Positions 1 to 7,221 of a stretch of 10,582 bases of DNA are shown piece after piece. Origin of the DNA: Deltaproteobacteria bacterium. Lineage in GTDB: Bacteria > Desulfobacterota > DSM-4660 > Desulfatiglandales > B25-G16. A program made the position numbers and the translations under genes. The first letter of the stretch is position 1, and every line of letters begins with the position of its first letter. The notes under the pieces were generated by a model that was not told the origin of the DNA, ran no database searches, and saw nothing but the letters and a program-made list of their open reading frames with translations. The stretch spans positions 1-10,582 of the forward strand of contig JAGYMO010000329.1 in the NCBI GenBank assembly GCA_018400255.1, read 5' to 3'.

Positions 1-872
1 GCTCCATGTACCTGAGGAGAACATCTCAGGGTGTAGGCGTCCTGAACACGAGAGCAGTCCTGATGTGATGTTATGATTTCGCTGTTTTGGGTAATTCTTT
101 CCATATTATTTGCTGAGATGCCTTGGCCTGGATGAGGCCGAACCTTATGGATTCTCGGATTAAATTCCGTTCTACTTCCCATAAGTACCTCGAGGCTCAT
201 TGAGGCCGCAATATCAGTCATCTTTGACAGCCTGATAGCATCATAAACGGTTAGTCCTCCGATAGCAGTCATTAATTGGGTGCCATTTACTAAAGCGAGA
301 CCCTCTGCGGCTTTTAAATGAATTGGCTTCAGGCCGCATTGGCTTAACACCTCTTTACCAGACAGCTTTTTGCCCCTGTAAAATGCCTCGCCCATTCCGA
401 GAAGGACAAGGGAAAGGTGCGCCAACGGGGCCAGGTCGCCACTTGCTCCAACGGAGCCTTTCTCTGGCACCACCGGGTAGATTTCATTATTTAAAAGTTG
501 CACGAGCTGCTCCACAGTTTTTAGGCGAATACCCGAATTACCCCTTGCAAGATCTTTAATTCGTAAGGCCATGGTTGCCCTGACAGTTTCTTTGTCAAGG
601 GAGTTTCCTACCCCTGCGGCATGGCTCATTATAATATTTTTCTGTAGCTTTCTGATATCCTTCTTGGAAATAATGACATTGCTTAAGGCTCCAAACCCTG
701 TTGTTACCCCATAAATTGTTTTTTCTTCCTTCACCCATTTTTCAATGAGGCTTCTTGCACTTTTAATACTCGTTTCCGCCTCCTTTGTAAGAGCTACTTG
801 ATAATCATTCCGTGCGATGTCTATAAGATCTTCCAGGGTCATTCCGTCAATGCCGATAAAAATTGTATTCAT
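1..872 (-). CDS. hutH: Histidine ammonia-lyase, N-terminal part (gene runs off the left edge)
   Basis: Member of the MIO-cofactor aromatic amino acid lyase family. Histidine ammonia-lyase deaminates L-histidine to trans-urocanate in the cytoplasm, the first step of histidine degradation. About 290 codons are present; the family is about 500 residues, so the C-terminal third is missing. The start ATG (872-870) follows AAGGAG on the minus strand (886-881) with 8 nt spacing. Visible motifs in order: YGVTTGFG near the N-terminus; SHAAGVG, whose Ser-His pair marks histidine rather than Phe (FL) or Tyr (HL) specificity; GSVGASGDLAPLAH with the MIO-forming triad A143-S144-G145, matching the numbering of known HutH; LVNGT with N196; RPHPGQ; and, at the edge, VQDAYTLRC followed by PQVHGA. 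No hutU, hutI or hutG is visible, so the pathway context lies outside the window or is absent. It is transcribed divergently from the sugar-phosphate genes. A different aromatic lyase or aminomutase is possible but less likely given the SH pair. Confidence 0.92.
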   Translation of the reverse strand, partial: MNTIFIGIDGMTLEDLIDIARNDYQVALTKEAETSIKSARSLIEKWVKEEKTIYGVTTGFGALSNVIISKKDIRKLQKNIIMSHAAGVGNSLDKETVRATMALRIKDLARGNSGIRLKTVEQLVQLLNNEIYPVVPEKGSVGASGDLAPLAHLSLVLLGMGEAFYRGKKLSGKEVLSQCGLKPIHLKAAEGLALVNGTQLMTAIGGLTVYDAIRLSKMTDIAASMSLEVLMGSRTEFNPRIHKVRPHPGQGISANNMERITQNSEIITSHQDCSRVQDAYTLRCSPQVHG

Positions 873-1162
873 AGTTGCTTCTCCTTGAATGCCTCTTGAT
901 AGTAACATAGAGAACCTGAATCAGTCCGAGAAAAATAGCGCCAAATTTTGCCCACTGTATTTATTTTGTAGCGTATAGATTAAAAAGGACAATTTAGCAT
1001 CCTTGAGCTTATAAAATTTTTATAGATTACGAGGCAATAATAAAATATATTTGAATTTTAACATATAGCTGAAGAGACTACAATTAGCATGAAATTATTA
1101 AAGATTGATATTTCATACAATTATAGTGTGTTTTCACTCAGTTCTAATTTAGCGGGTTTTTC

Positions 1163-1191
1163 TTGACAGAGATTTTTATTTACAATAAATT
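1163..1191 (+). promoter_or_regulatory. Candidate sigma-70-type promoter upstream of the Tal-PGI fusion
   Basis: A perfect TTGACA (1163-1168) is followed after exactly 17 nt by TAAATT (1186-1191), which matches 4 of 6 positions of the -10 consensus. It points toward the fusion gene and would leave a leader of about 245 nt. The spacer is AT-rich, so chance matches are likely. The transcript start is not otherwise supported. Confidence 0.35.
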
Positions 1192-1396
1192 TTAGGGACC
1201 TATCATTTTGTTTCACAGTTTGGGCGATCCATTTTTTGACAGACAGGTGTCCGTGAAGTTTTCTTTCTACATTTAACGGAATTCATAGATGTGGGTATCA
1301 TTCAGAATTTGTTGAGCTACTGGTGGAGTTTTGGCCCATTATTGGCGGGGAAGTGATTCTTGAAAGAATAGCAGCCTTTTTTTGAGGCCCTACATG

Positions 1397-1420
1397 TATA
1401 ATTAACCATATAGGGTTAAT
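1397..1420 (+). promoter_or_regulatory. TATAAT box overlapping a 7-bp inverted repeat (possible operator)
   Basis: A perfect TATAAT (1397-1402) lies 44 nt before the fusion start. Its last two bases enter a perfect inverted repeat: ATTAACC (1401-1407), six-base spacer, GGTTAAT (1414-1420). No -35 box stands at the proper distance; the nearest, TTGAAA at 1360, is 31 nt away. Such a box with an overlapping dyad would suit a regulator-dependent promoter. This is inference from geometry only. Confidence 0.3.
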
Positions 1421-1445
1421 GTGCTTTTTTAAATAGGGGTTTGAA

Positions 1446-4235
1446 GTGGCAACAATTGATGAACTGAGAAAGATGGGCCAGTCCGTTTGGTTGAATTATA
1501 TACGCAGGCATTTAATTGTGTCGGCGGAGCTGAAGGAATTCATCGATAAGGGCATTGTTGGGTTTGTATCAAATCCCTTAATCCTCCCTCATATAATCTC
1601 TGGCAGCACTGATTACGATGAGACTATAAAGTCATTATCAGAGCAGGGAAAGCAGGATAGAGAAATTTATGAGGATATAGTTTTTGATGACATCGGGCAA
1701 CTCACAGACTTACTCTTGCCGGTCTATAGAAATACGCAAGCAATTGATGGGTATGTGAGCGTGGGGCTTAATCCGTCACTGGTATTTGATACAGATGGAA
1801 TCTTTTCCGAGGCTCATCGTGTGCTATCTATATTAGATTGTCCTAATGTGATGATAAATATACCCTCTACTGATGAAGGAATAAAGGCGATGCAAGAGCT
1901 CATCGGAGAGGGCATTAATGTAAATGCCACAAACATATTTTCTCTTACCCAGTATCAGGCAGTTTTTGATGCCTATATAAATGGCCTTGAGAAAATGGCA
2001 AAAGCCGGCGGTGATTTATCCAAGGTTGCCTCAGTGGCCTCAATTTCAATAAATAGTCTGGATACGGCAATTGATTTTGCCCTTGAGAAGAATGGCCATG
2101 CCGAATTGATAGGGAAGTTTGCAATTTCCAATGCTAAGGTAATTTACAAACACTTTCTTGAGAATTTAAAAGGGGGTATCTGGCAGGGACTCAATGGGCA
2201 AGGGGCCAGGCCGCAGCGATTGTTATGGGATGGCACTGAAATAAAAAACCCAGGTTATTTAGATACCCTTTATATGGAAAACCTTGTTGGACGGTTTACA
2301 GTCAGTAAGGTGTTACCGACTACAATTCAGAGTTTCCTTGATCATGGGAAAATATCGGGAAATATAGAAGATGATTGTAGCGAGGCATATGATTATTTTG
2401 AGGGTATTGCAGATTTAGATATAGACATAAATGAGGTTGCACGCCAATTGCAGCAAGAAAGTATGGGCGAGCTTTCTGCCTCATTTGATCGGGCAGTATC
2501 TGCTATTTCCAGGAAACGAAAGTACTTAGATGCCGGCCGACAGAATCTTTTTTTCTCCCTTGGGGGTTGCCGGAAGGCATTTGATACAGCTGTAAAAGAG
2601 GTGACGGAAAATAGATTGGTGGGCAGGATCTGGTCTCATGATTACAGGGTATGGAAAAATGACCCGGCAGAGATAAAAAATCGTTTGGGCTGGTTGCATA
2701 GCCCGGAGATTATGACCGGAACTATCAACCAAATTACATTATTTGTGCAGGATGTAATCTCCGATGGCTATACTCATGCATTGTTATTGGGTATGGGTGG
2801 CTCCAGTATGGCCCCTGATGTATTTCAAAAGATATTTGGCGTGAAAGATGGCTATTTGGATTTGGACGTGCTGGACAGCACTGATCCGGAAGCTGTGATA
2901 GCCCAAAGGGACAGGCTTAACCCTTCAAAAACCCTTTTTATTGTATCGACCAAATCAGGAACTACGGTGGAAACACTGTCATTTTTCAAATTTTTTTACA
3001 ATTGGGTTGTCTCTGCTGTTGGTGAGTCTGATGCGGGAAGCCGCTTTATCGCTATAACTGATTCGGAAACTCCCCTTGCTAACCTCGCTCAGCGAAGGCA
3101 TTTTCGCAAATGCTTTATTAATGACTCTAACATTGGGGGTCGTTATTCGGCCTTGTCTTATTTTGGGTTAGTACCGGCGGCATTAATTGGTGTCGACATC
3201 GAGGCCTTGCTCGACAGGGCCATGTCCATGGTCTTTAATTGTGATAGCTGTAATTGTATGCCTGAGGAAAATAATAATTGTGCAAGGCTTGGTGTTGCCA
3301 TTGCGGAGCTCTATAAGACTGGAAGGGATAAGCTGACCTTTATCTTTTCACCTGAAATAGAAAGTTTTTCTGATTGGATTGAGCAGCTTCTCGCAGAGAG
3401 TACCGGCAAGGAGGGAAAGGGTGTACTGCCTGTTGTGGGTGAGGCAGTTGGTTCTCATGAGGTTTATGATAAGGATAGGGTATTTGTTCAAATAGGCCTT
3501 GAGGGAAGCTACACACAGGATAAGGAAGTAGATGAGCTGGAAAGGTCTGGCCAACCGGTAATACATTTGCATCTCCGTGATTTTTACGATATTGGCGGTC
3601 AGTTTTTTCTATGGGAGATGGCAGTGGCAGTGGCTAGTAGTTATCTTGGAATTAATCCGTTTGATCAGCCAAACGTAGAGGCTTCAAAGCTGCTTGCTAG
3701 AGAAATTGTTACTGAATACAAAGAAAAGGGTTCTCTTCCGATAGAGAAGCCATTGTTAAGGGATGGACAAATCACAGTTTATGGTGAGGAAGAAGGGGAG
3801 AGATTGGAAGAGGTGCTAAATAATTTCCTGGGTCACGCTGCCCCTGGGGCTTATGTGGCTATTCAGGCATATCTTGCACCGATGGATGAAGTACACACCG
3901 CTATTCATAGATTCCGAATGAGGTTGCGCGACAGATTGCGGCTAGCAACCACATTTGGATATGGTCCACGTTTTCTCCATTCTACCGGTCAGCTCCACAA
4001 GGGTGACAGCGGTAAAGGTCTTTTTATACAGCTCACGGTTGATGAAGGGGAAGATATAGCAATACCTGATGAGGAGGGGTCATCCAAATCATCCATGACC
4101 TTCGGCGTGCTTAAGACAGCCCAGGCGAGCGGAGATAGAAAGGCTCTTTTGAAAGCTGGAAGAAAGGTGCTATGTTTCCACTTTACAGGAGATTTAATCA
4201 AGGGGATAAATCGGCTGAGCGAGGTATTTATTTAA
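1446..4235 (+). CDS. Transaldolase/glucose-6-phosphate isomerase fusion with a degenerate transaldolase site
   Basis: A 929-residue fusion of a Tal-type transaldolase domain (about 1-380) and a phosphoglucose isomerase domain (about 390-929), as in the known bifunctional Tal-PGI family (about 950 residues). The start is GTG at 1446, preceded by AGGGG at 1435-1439 (6 nt spacing). The isomerase half interconverts glucose-6-P and fructose-6-P in the cytoplasm and looks intact: STKSGTTVET (501-510), GGRYS (564-568), AESTGKEGKG with E651, and GINPFDQ through K748; the family's LATTFGYGPRFLHSTGQLHKG block lies near 833-853. The transaldolase half keeps the overall pattern (VSNP 41-44, DGYVS 101-105, NVNAT 158-162, VASVAS 194-199). 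Its catalytic positions are changed: VWLN has N17 for Asp, YVSVG has G107 for Glu, NVMINIP has N138 for the Schiff-base Lys, and S204 replaces the phosphate-binding Arg. The frame is open throughout, so this is not a recent frameshift. Isomerase activity is likely; transaldolase activity is doubtful. A four-Cys cluster sits at 599-612. Confidence 0.93.
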   Translation: MATIDELRKMGQSVWLNYIRRHLIVSAELKEFIDKGIVGFVSNPLILPHIISGSTDYDETIKSLSEQGKQDREIYEDIVFDDIGQLTDLLLPVYRNTQAIDGYVSVGLNPSLVFDTDGIFSEAHRVLSILDCPNVMINIPSTDEGIKAMQELIGEGINVNATNIFSLTQYQAVFDAYINGLEKMAKAGGDLSKVASVASISINSLDTAIDFALEKNGHAELIGKFAISNAKVIYKHFLENLKGGIWQGLNGQGARPQRLLWDGTEIKNPGYLDTLYMENLVGRFTVSKVLPTTIQSFLDHGKISGNIEDDCSEAYDYFEGIADLDIDINEVARQLQQESMGELSASFDRAVSAISRKRKYLDAGRQNLFFSLGGCRKAFDTAVKEVTENRLVGRIWSHDYRVWKNDPAEIKNRLGWLHSPEIMTGTINQITLFVQDVISDGYTHALLLGMGGSSMAPDVFQKIFGVKDGYLDLDVLDSTDPEAVIAQRDRLNPSKTLFIVSTKSGTTVETLSFFKFFYNWVVSAVGESDAGSRFIAITDSETPLANLAQRRHFRKCFINDSNIGGRYSALSYFGLVPAALIGVDIEALLDRAMSMVFNCDSCNCMPEENNNCARLGVAIAELYKTGRDKLTFIFSPEIESFSDWIEQLLAESTGKEGKGVLPVVGEAVGSHEVYDKDRVFVQIGLEGSYTQDKEVDELERSGQPVIHLHLRDFYDIGGQFFLWEMAVAVASSYLGINPFDQPNVEASKLLAREIVTEYKEKGSLPIEKPLLRDGQITVYGEEEGERLEEVLNNFLGHAAPGAYVAIQAYLAPMDEVHTAIHRFRMRLRDRLRLATTFGYGPRFLHSTGQLHKGDSGKGLFIQLTVDEGEDIAIPDEEGSSKSSMTFGVLKTAQASGDRKALLKAGRKVLCFHFTGDLIKGINRLSEVFI

Positions 4236-4358
4236 CCTCTTATTTTTTGGATAGTGGAAAAAGCCCTTTTTTGTTAAAAATTTAAAAACTGCGTCTCTTC
4301 ATGGTAGTGATTGTTTTTAGGGGACAATGGAGATTGGACCAGGAAGGGTAAGAGAATA

Positions 4359-5024
4359 ATGATAGATATAGAGGCATCAGTTTTATCAGCGGACTTTGTA
4401 CGGTTAGGTGAACAGGCTATTGAGGCTGAAAAGGCAGGCATTGATGGGCTACAGATTGATATAATGGATGGGCAATTTGTGCCAAACATAACATTTGGCC
4501 CGGGTATTGTAAATGCCCTTCGTAAGGTAGTAAAGGTTACACTGGATATACATTTGATGATTGTTGACCCTGAGCGGTTTATCCAGGATTTTATTGATGC
4601 AGGGGCAGATCGGATATTTGTTCACCAGGAGTCTTGTATACATCTTCACAGGACGTTGCAGGATATCCAAGGTAGAAAAATAGAGGCAGGTGTGACGATA
4701 AACCCTGGTACACCCTTGACAGCCTTAGAGGAAGTTTTGGATCATACGGATATAATTCAGATAATGACTGTAAACCCGGGCTTTGGGGGGCAAAAGTTTA
4801 TCTATGGACAACTAAACAAGATCAGCAGACTGCGGGAAATGCTTGAAAAACGAGGCTGCAAGATACCTATTGCCGTTGATGGGGGTATAGACACGAAAAC
4901 GGCATTGCTTGCTGTAAATGCTGGTGCCACTGTGCTTGTAGCAGGATCGAGCATATATAATAGCAAGGGGTCTGTGGCAGAAAATCTGGCAAAGTTAAGG
5001 GAGAGCATAAAACAGCATCCTTGA
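4359..5024 (+). CDS. rpe: Ribulose-phosphate 3-epimerase, with one metal ligand changed
   Basis: A 221-residue TIM-barrel protein of the family's normal length. It would interconvert ribulose-5-P and xylulose-5-P in the pentose phosphate or Calvin cycle. The ATG at 4359 is chosen over the upstream in-frame TTG at 4311 because AGGAAGGG (4341-4348) precedes it and the conserved ASVLSADF motif then begins at residue 6. Further motifs: IDIMDGQFVPN (33-43), DIHLMI with H65, HLHRTL (95-100), MTVNPGFGGQ (136-145) and AVDGG with D174. Of the four usual metal ligands (His, Asp, His, Asp), D34, H65 and D174 are present. The first, normally His two residues before the Asp, is Q32 (codon CAG, 4452-4454). 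The gene follows the Tal-PGI fusion by 123 nt on the same strand, which fits a shared sugar-phosphate role. Family assignment is firm. Full activity is less certain, and a relative acting on another ketose phosphate cannot be excluded. Confidence 0.92.
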   Translation: MIDIEASVLSADFVRLGEQAIEAEKAGIDGLQIDIMDGQFVPNITFGPGIVNALRKVVKVTLDIHLMIVDPERFIQDFIDAGADRIFVHQESCIHLHRTLQDIQGRKIEAGVTINPGTPLTALEEVLDHTDIIQIMTVNPGFGGQKFIYGQLNKISRLREMLEKRGCKIPIAVDGGIDTKTALLAVNAGATVLVAGSSIYNSKGSVAENLAKLRESIKQHP

Positions 5025-5135
5025 AAAAATAGTGCTTCATCGAACTTTTGGTTGTTTTATCAGGTAAGTGGAAATCTTTCCTTCCTTACGTGGTGCAAGA
5101 GTTTAAGGAAAGGCTACGCTAAAAAAGGCAATAGA

Positions 5136-6227
5136 ATGAGAAAGATCAACGTTGCAATAATCTTCGGGGGAAAATCAGCAGAGCATGAAGTTTCTTTGCA
5201 ATCAGCTAAAAACGTATATGATTCCCTGAATAAAGAGAAGTATAATCCGATCCTTATAGGAATAGACAAATCTGGAAGGTGGTTGCTTAACGAACAATCA
5301 AACTTTCTCATTAATGATGATAATCCCAAATTGATCAAGTTAAATCAGTCAAATGATGCCATTACGATCACTCCGGAAAGTAACGTTATTGTTTCTAACA
5401 TAAGAAATGCAAAATTAGAATATCCTATTGATGTAGCATTTCCGATCTTACATGGACCTTTTGGTGAAGATGGAACGGTACAGGGTTTACTTAAACTTGC
5501 AAATATACCTTTTGTCGGGTCGAGTGTCTTGGGTTCAGCCGTCGGAATGGACAAAGACATAATGAAAAGACTTTTGCGCGATGCTAAAGTTCCTAGCCCT
5601 AAATTTATTGCGGTTAAATCTGATGATACGAGACCAAGGTTTTCTGATCTTGTGAAGCAATTTAACTTGCCGTTTTTTATTAAACCAGCAAACATGGGGT
5701 CATCTGTCGGAGTTAGTAAGGTCCAAAAAAAGGAAGAATATGAAGAAGCAATGCAGCTTGCGTTTTCATTTGACTTAAAAATACTAATTGAAGAATACAT
5801 CGATGGAAGAGAAATAGAATGTTCAGTTCTGGGAAATAATGATCCCATTGCATCCTTGCCCGGAGAAGTAAAATCAGCACATGATTTTTATTCATATGAA
5901 GCAAAATATATGGATGAAAAGGGGGCAATACTGGAAATACCAGCTAAGGTATCTAAAAAAACATCTAAAAGAATCCAGGACTTATCAATAAAGGCCTTTA
6001 AAGTCCTTTCATGTGAAGGGCTTGGGCGTGTTGATTCATTTCTTAAGAAAAATGGAACTATTATAATTAATGAAATCAATACAATGCCAGGGTTTACGAA
6101 AATCAGCATGTATCCAAAGCTTTGGGAAGCATCTGGAATTTCATATGAAAATCTGATTGATAGGCTTTTGCAACTTGCTATTGAGAGATTTGAAAAAGAG
6201 AAAATGCTTAAAACTAATTACTTCTAA
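5136..6227 (+). CDS. ddl: D-alanine--D-alanine ligase
   Basis: ATP-grasp enzyme of 363 residues that joins two D-alanines for the peptidoglycan stem peptide in the cytoplasm. The ATG at 5136 is preferred over an in-frame TTG at 5052: AAGG (5125-5128) lies 7 nt upstream and the family N-terminus, with FGGKSAEHEVSLQSA, then starts at residue 10. Motifs in order: HGPFGEDGTVQG (106-117), IKPANMGSSVG (182-192; ATP-binding Lys and glycine-rich loop), EEYIDGREIE (219-228), omega-loop FYSYEAKY (251-258), GRVDSFL (297-303; Arg and Asp), and INEINTMPGFT (311-321; metal ligands E313 and N315). Tyr258 in the omega loop points to D-Ala rather than D-lactate in the second position. Base composition looks lower in GC than the flanking genes (three of four lines hand-counted were 32-35%, the fourth 40%), so separate acquisition is possible. 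It lies 111 nt after the epimerase gene. Confidence 0.95.
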   Translation: MRKINVAIIFGGKSAEHEVSLQSAKNVYDSLNKEKYNPILIGIDKSGRWLLNEQSNFLINDDNPKLIKLNQSNDAITITPESNVIVSNIRNAKLEYPIDVAFPILHGPFGEDGTVQGLLKLANIPFVGSSVLGSAVGMDKDIMKRLLRDAKVPSPKFIAVKSDDTRPRFSDLVKQFNLPFFIKPANMGSSVGVSKVQKKEEYEEAMQLAFSFDLKILIEEYIDGREIECSVLGNNDPIASLPGEVKSAHDFYSYEAKYMDEKGAILEIPAKVSKKTSKRIQDLSIKAFKVLSCEGLGRVDSFLKKNGTIIINEINTMPGFTKISMYPKLWEASGISYENLIDRLLQLAIERFEKEKMLKTNYF

Positions 6228-6294
6228 AGGATTCGGCCAAGGTGAAAGCGAGCATAAGGGCGGTTACACATAAACTCAGTTATATATTTAATAT

Positions 6295-6314
6295 AGCTTT
6301 GAGAAGCTTTGAGG
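6295..6314. repeat. Tandem duplication of a 10-bp unit
   Basis: AGCTTTGAGA (6295-6304) is followed directly by AGCTTTGAGG (6305-6314), 9 of 10 bases identical. It lies in the spacer between ddl and the racemase gene. It may be replication slippage or a pair of regulator half-sites; nothing more can be said. Confidence 0.5.
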
Positions 6315-6347
6315 ATGATATCTTTCTCTGCGTATTTATATATAATG

Positions 6348-6420
6348 GGACACAGATGAACCCCAGTTAAATAGCCTTTCGGGATTTAACGGAGCAGGCA
6401 CAGATTAACACGGATTTTTT
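6348..6420. repeat. Direct CACAGATKAAC repeats flanking a small hairpin
   Basis: CACAGATGAAC (6351-6361) and CACAGATTAAC (6399-6409) are 48 bp apart in the same orientation; the second runs on into CACGGATTTTTT. Between them lies the perfect 7-bp inverted repeat GTTAAAT/ATTTAAC. From memory, sequences of the type CACAGATTAACACGGAT recur as intergenic repeats in many environmental bacterial genomes, so this is probably a remnant of such a dispersed element. That identity cannot be confirmed from one window. Confidence 0.4.
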
Positions 6421-6470
6421 ATTTCAATTAGGCCTTCTTGATTAATAGGGCATTAGTGAAGAGAGGGAGC

Positions 6471-7163
6471 ATGACAAAACATATAGGAATAGTTGCGTGC
6501 AGTGCCGAAGGTGCTGCTCTTTGTTATAGAACAATATGTGCTGAGGCCCCCGCCCAGATGGGAGAGCACATGCATCCTGAGATATCTATGCATACATATC
6601 CACTAGGTGAATACATGGTTCATATTCGATCTGGAGATTGGGAGGAGGTTGGTGATTTGATGCTATCCTCTGTTTCCAAGCTTGCAGATAGTGGGGCTGA
6701 GATAGCCATCTGCCCAGATAATACAATTCATCAGGCATTCGATTTAGTATCTTCAAGGAGCCCTATTCCATGGCTTCATATAGCTGATGCAGCTGGTCAG
6801 GAGGCGAGAGCCCGTGGGTTTGAGAATTTGGCAATTACAGGAACTAAATATCTAATGACTGGCCCAGTGTATCCTGACTATTTGGCAAAATTAGGTATCT
6901 CAACTAAAATCCCCGATGAGGATGACAGAGAAAAAATAGATAGAATCATTTTTACGGAGCTTGTCAATGGGGTATTTTTAGAAGAATCAAGGATATATTT
7001 TAATGAAGTGATTCAAGAATTAAAGGTTAGTGGTTGCGATGCAGTTGTTCTTGGATGCACTGAGATTCCTCTACTTGTTGACCCAGGTGACTGCCCTCTT
7101 CCTACGCTGGATTCCACCCGCCTTTTAGCGAGGGCTGCACTTAAGGCGGCAATAGAGGATTAG
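6471..7163 (+). CDS. Aspartate/glutamate racemase family protein (atypical first catalytic residue)
   Basis: A 230-residue cytoplasmic protein with the double alpha/beta fold motifs of the Asp/Glu racemase superfamily. These PLP-independent enzymes invert amino acids using a pair of Cys residues. The ATG at 6471 directly follows a purine-rich GAGAGGGAG ribosome binding site (6461-6469); the in-frame TTG at 6438 has none. The N-terminal HIGIVACSAEG (4-14) resembles the substrate-binding start of the family. The usual first-Cys motif (CNTxH) reads CPDNTIH at 81-87, with D83 in the catalytic position and a Cys two residues earlier. The second motif, VVLGCTEIP (192-200), keeps C196. This resembles members in which the first Cys is replaced, as Thr is in E. 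coli YgeA, and suggests one-directional racemisation, a different substrate or another reaction. Its place after ddl hints at D-amino-acid supply for the envelope, but the substrate is unknown. Confidence 0.82.
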   Translation: MTKHIGIVACSAEGAALCYRTICAEAPAQMGEHMHPEISMHTYPLGEYMVHIRSGDWEEVGDLMLSSVSKLADSGAEIAICPDNTIHQAFDLVSSRSPIPWLHIADAAGQEARARGFENLAITGTKYLMTGPVYPDYLAKLGISTKIPDEDDREKIDRIIFTELVNGVFLEESRIYFNEVIQELKVSGCDAVVLGCTEIPLLVDPGDCPLPTLDSTRLLARAALKAAIED

Positions 7164-7221
7164 TAATTAATTATTTCCCGGGCAGTGCAATAAGAAAAAA
7201 CGTTTGAAACATATTTTATGA

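Larger units (their letters stand above)
873..1445. other. Divergent AT-rich intergenic spacer of 573 nt
   Basis: No convincing gene is present on either strand; the longest candidate is a roughly 25-codon ORF from 1089 without a ribosome binding site. The left end holds the hutH ribosome binding site on the minus strand. A weak minus-strand promoter is possible, with TTGTCC at 992-987 and TACAAA at 970-965 (16 nt spacer). The right half holds a TTGACA-type promoter candidate at 1163 and a palindrome overlapping TATAAT at 1397-1420. The stretch 1200-1350 is less AT-rich than the rest and could be remnant coding sequence, but every frame is broken and I recognise nothing in it. Confidence 0.6.
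6228..6470. other. 243-nt spacer with several short repeats
   Basis: No gene is seen. The spacer holds a 10-bp tandem duplication (6295-6314), a TATAAT at 6341-6346 without a good -35 box, two copies of a CACAGATKAAC motif (6351-6361 and 6399-6409), and between them an inverted repeat, GTTAAAT (6366-6372) with ATTTAAC (6384-6390), that can form a hairpin with an inner CC/GG pair. No U-tract follows the hairpin, so it does not look like an intrinsic terminator. Confidence 0.5.

Noticed and set aside
323..559. Open frame of 78 codons on the + strand
   Set aside because: It lies antisense to the well-supported hutH reading frame, including its MIO region, and its predicted peptide shows no family motif.
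1089..1166. Small ORF beginning ATG AAA TTA TTA on the + strand, about 25 codons
   Set aside because: No ribosome binding site, very AT-rich surroundings, and the peptide has no recognisable signal or domain.
1236..1241. Another perfect TTGACA in the divergent spacer
   Set aside because: No acceptable -10 box at 15-19 nt; the nearest candidate, TACATT at 1267, is 25 nt away.
1446..4235. Two separate genes joined by sequencing error
   Set aside because: The Tal-PGI fusion is a known architecture, the frame is continuous through the junction near residue 390, and no start codon with a ribosome binding site is evident there.
4258..4272. AAAAA-GCCC-TTTTTT as a terminator after the fusion gene
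   Set aside because: The stem consists only of A-T pairs and would be too weak; the co-directional rpe gene follows closely.
5345..5848. 167-codon open frame on the minus strand
   Set aside because: It is antisense to the conserved ATP-grasp core of ddl. Its Ser/Leu/Pro-rich content is typical of a shadow frame.
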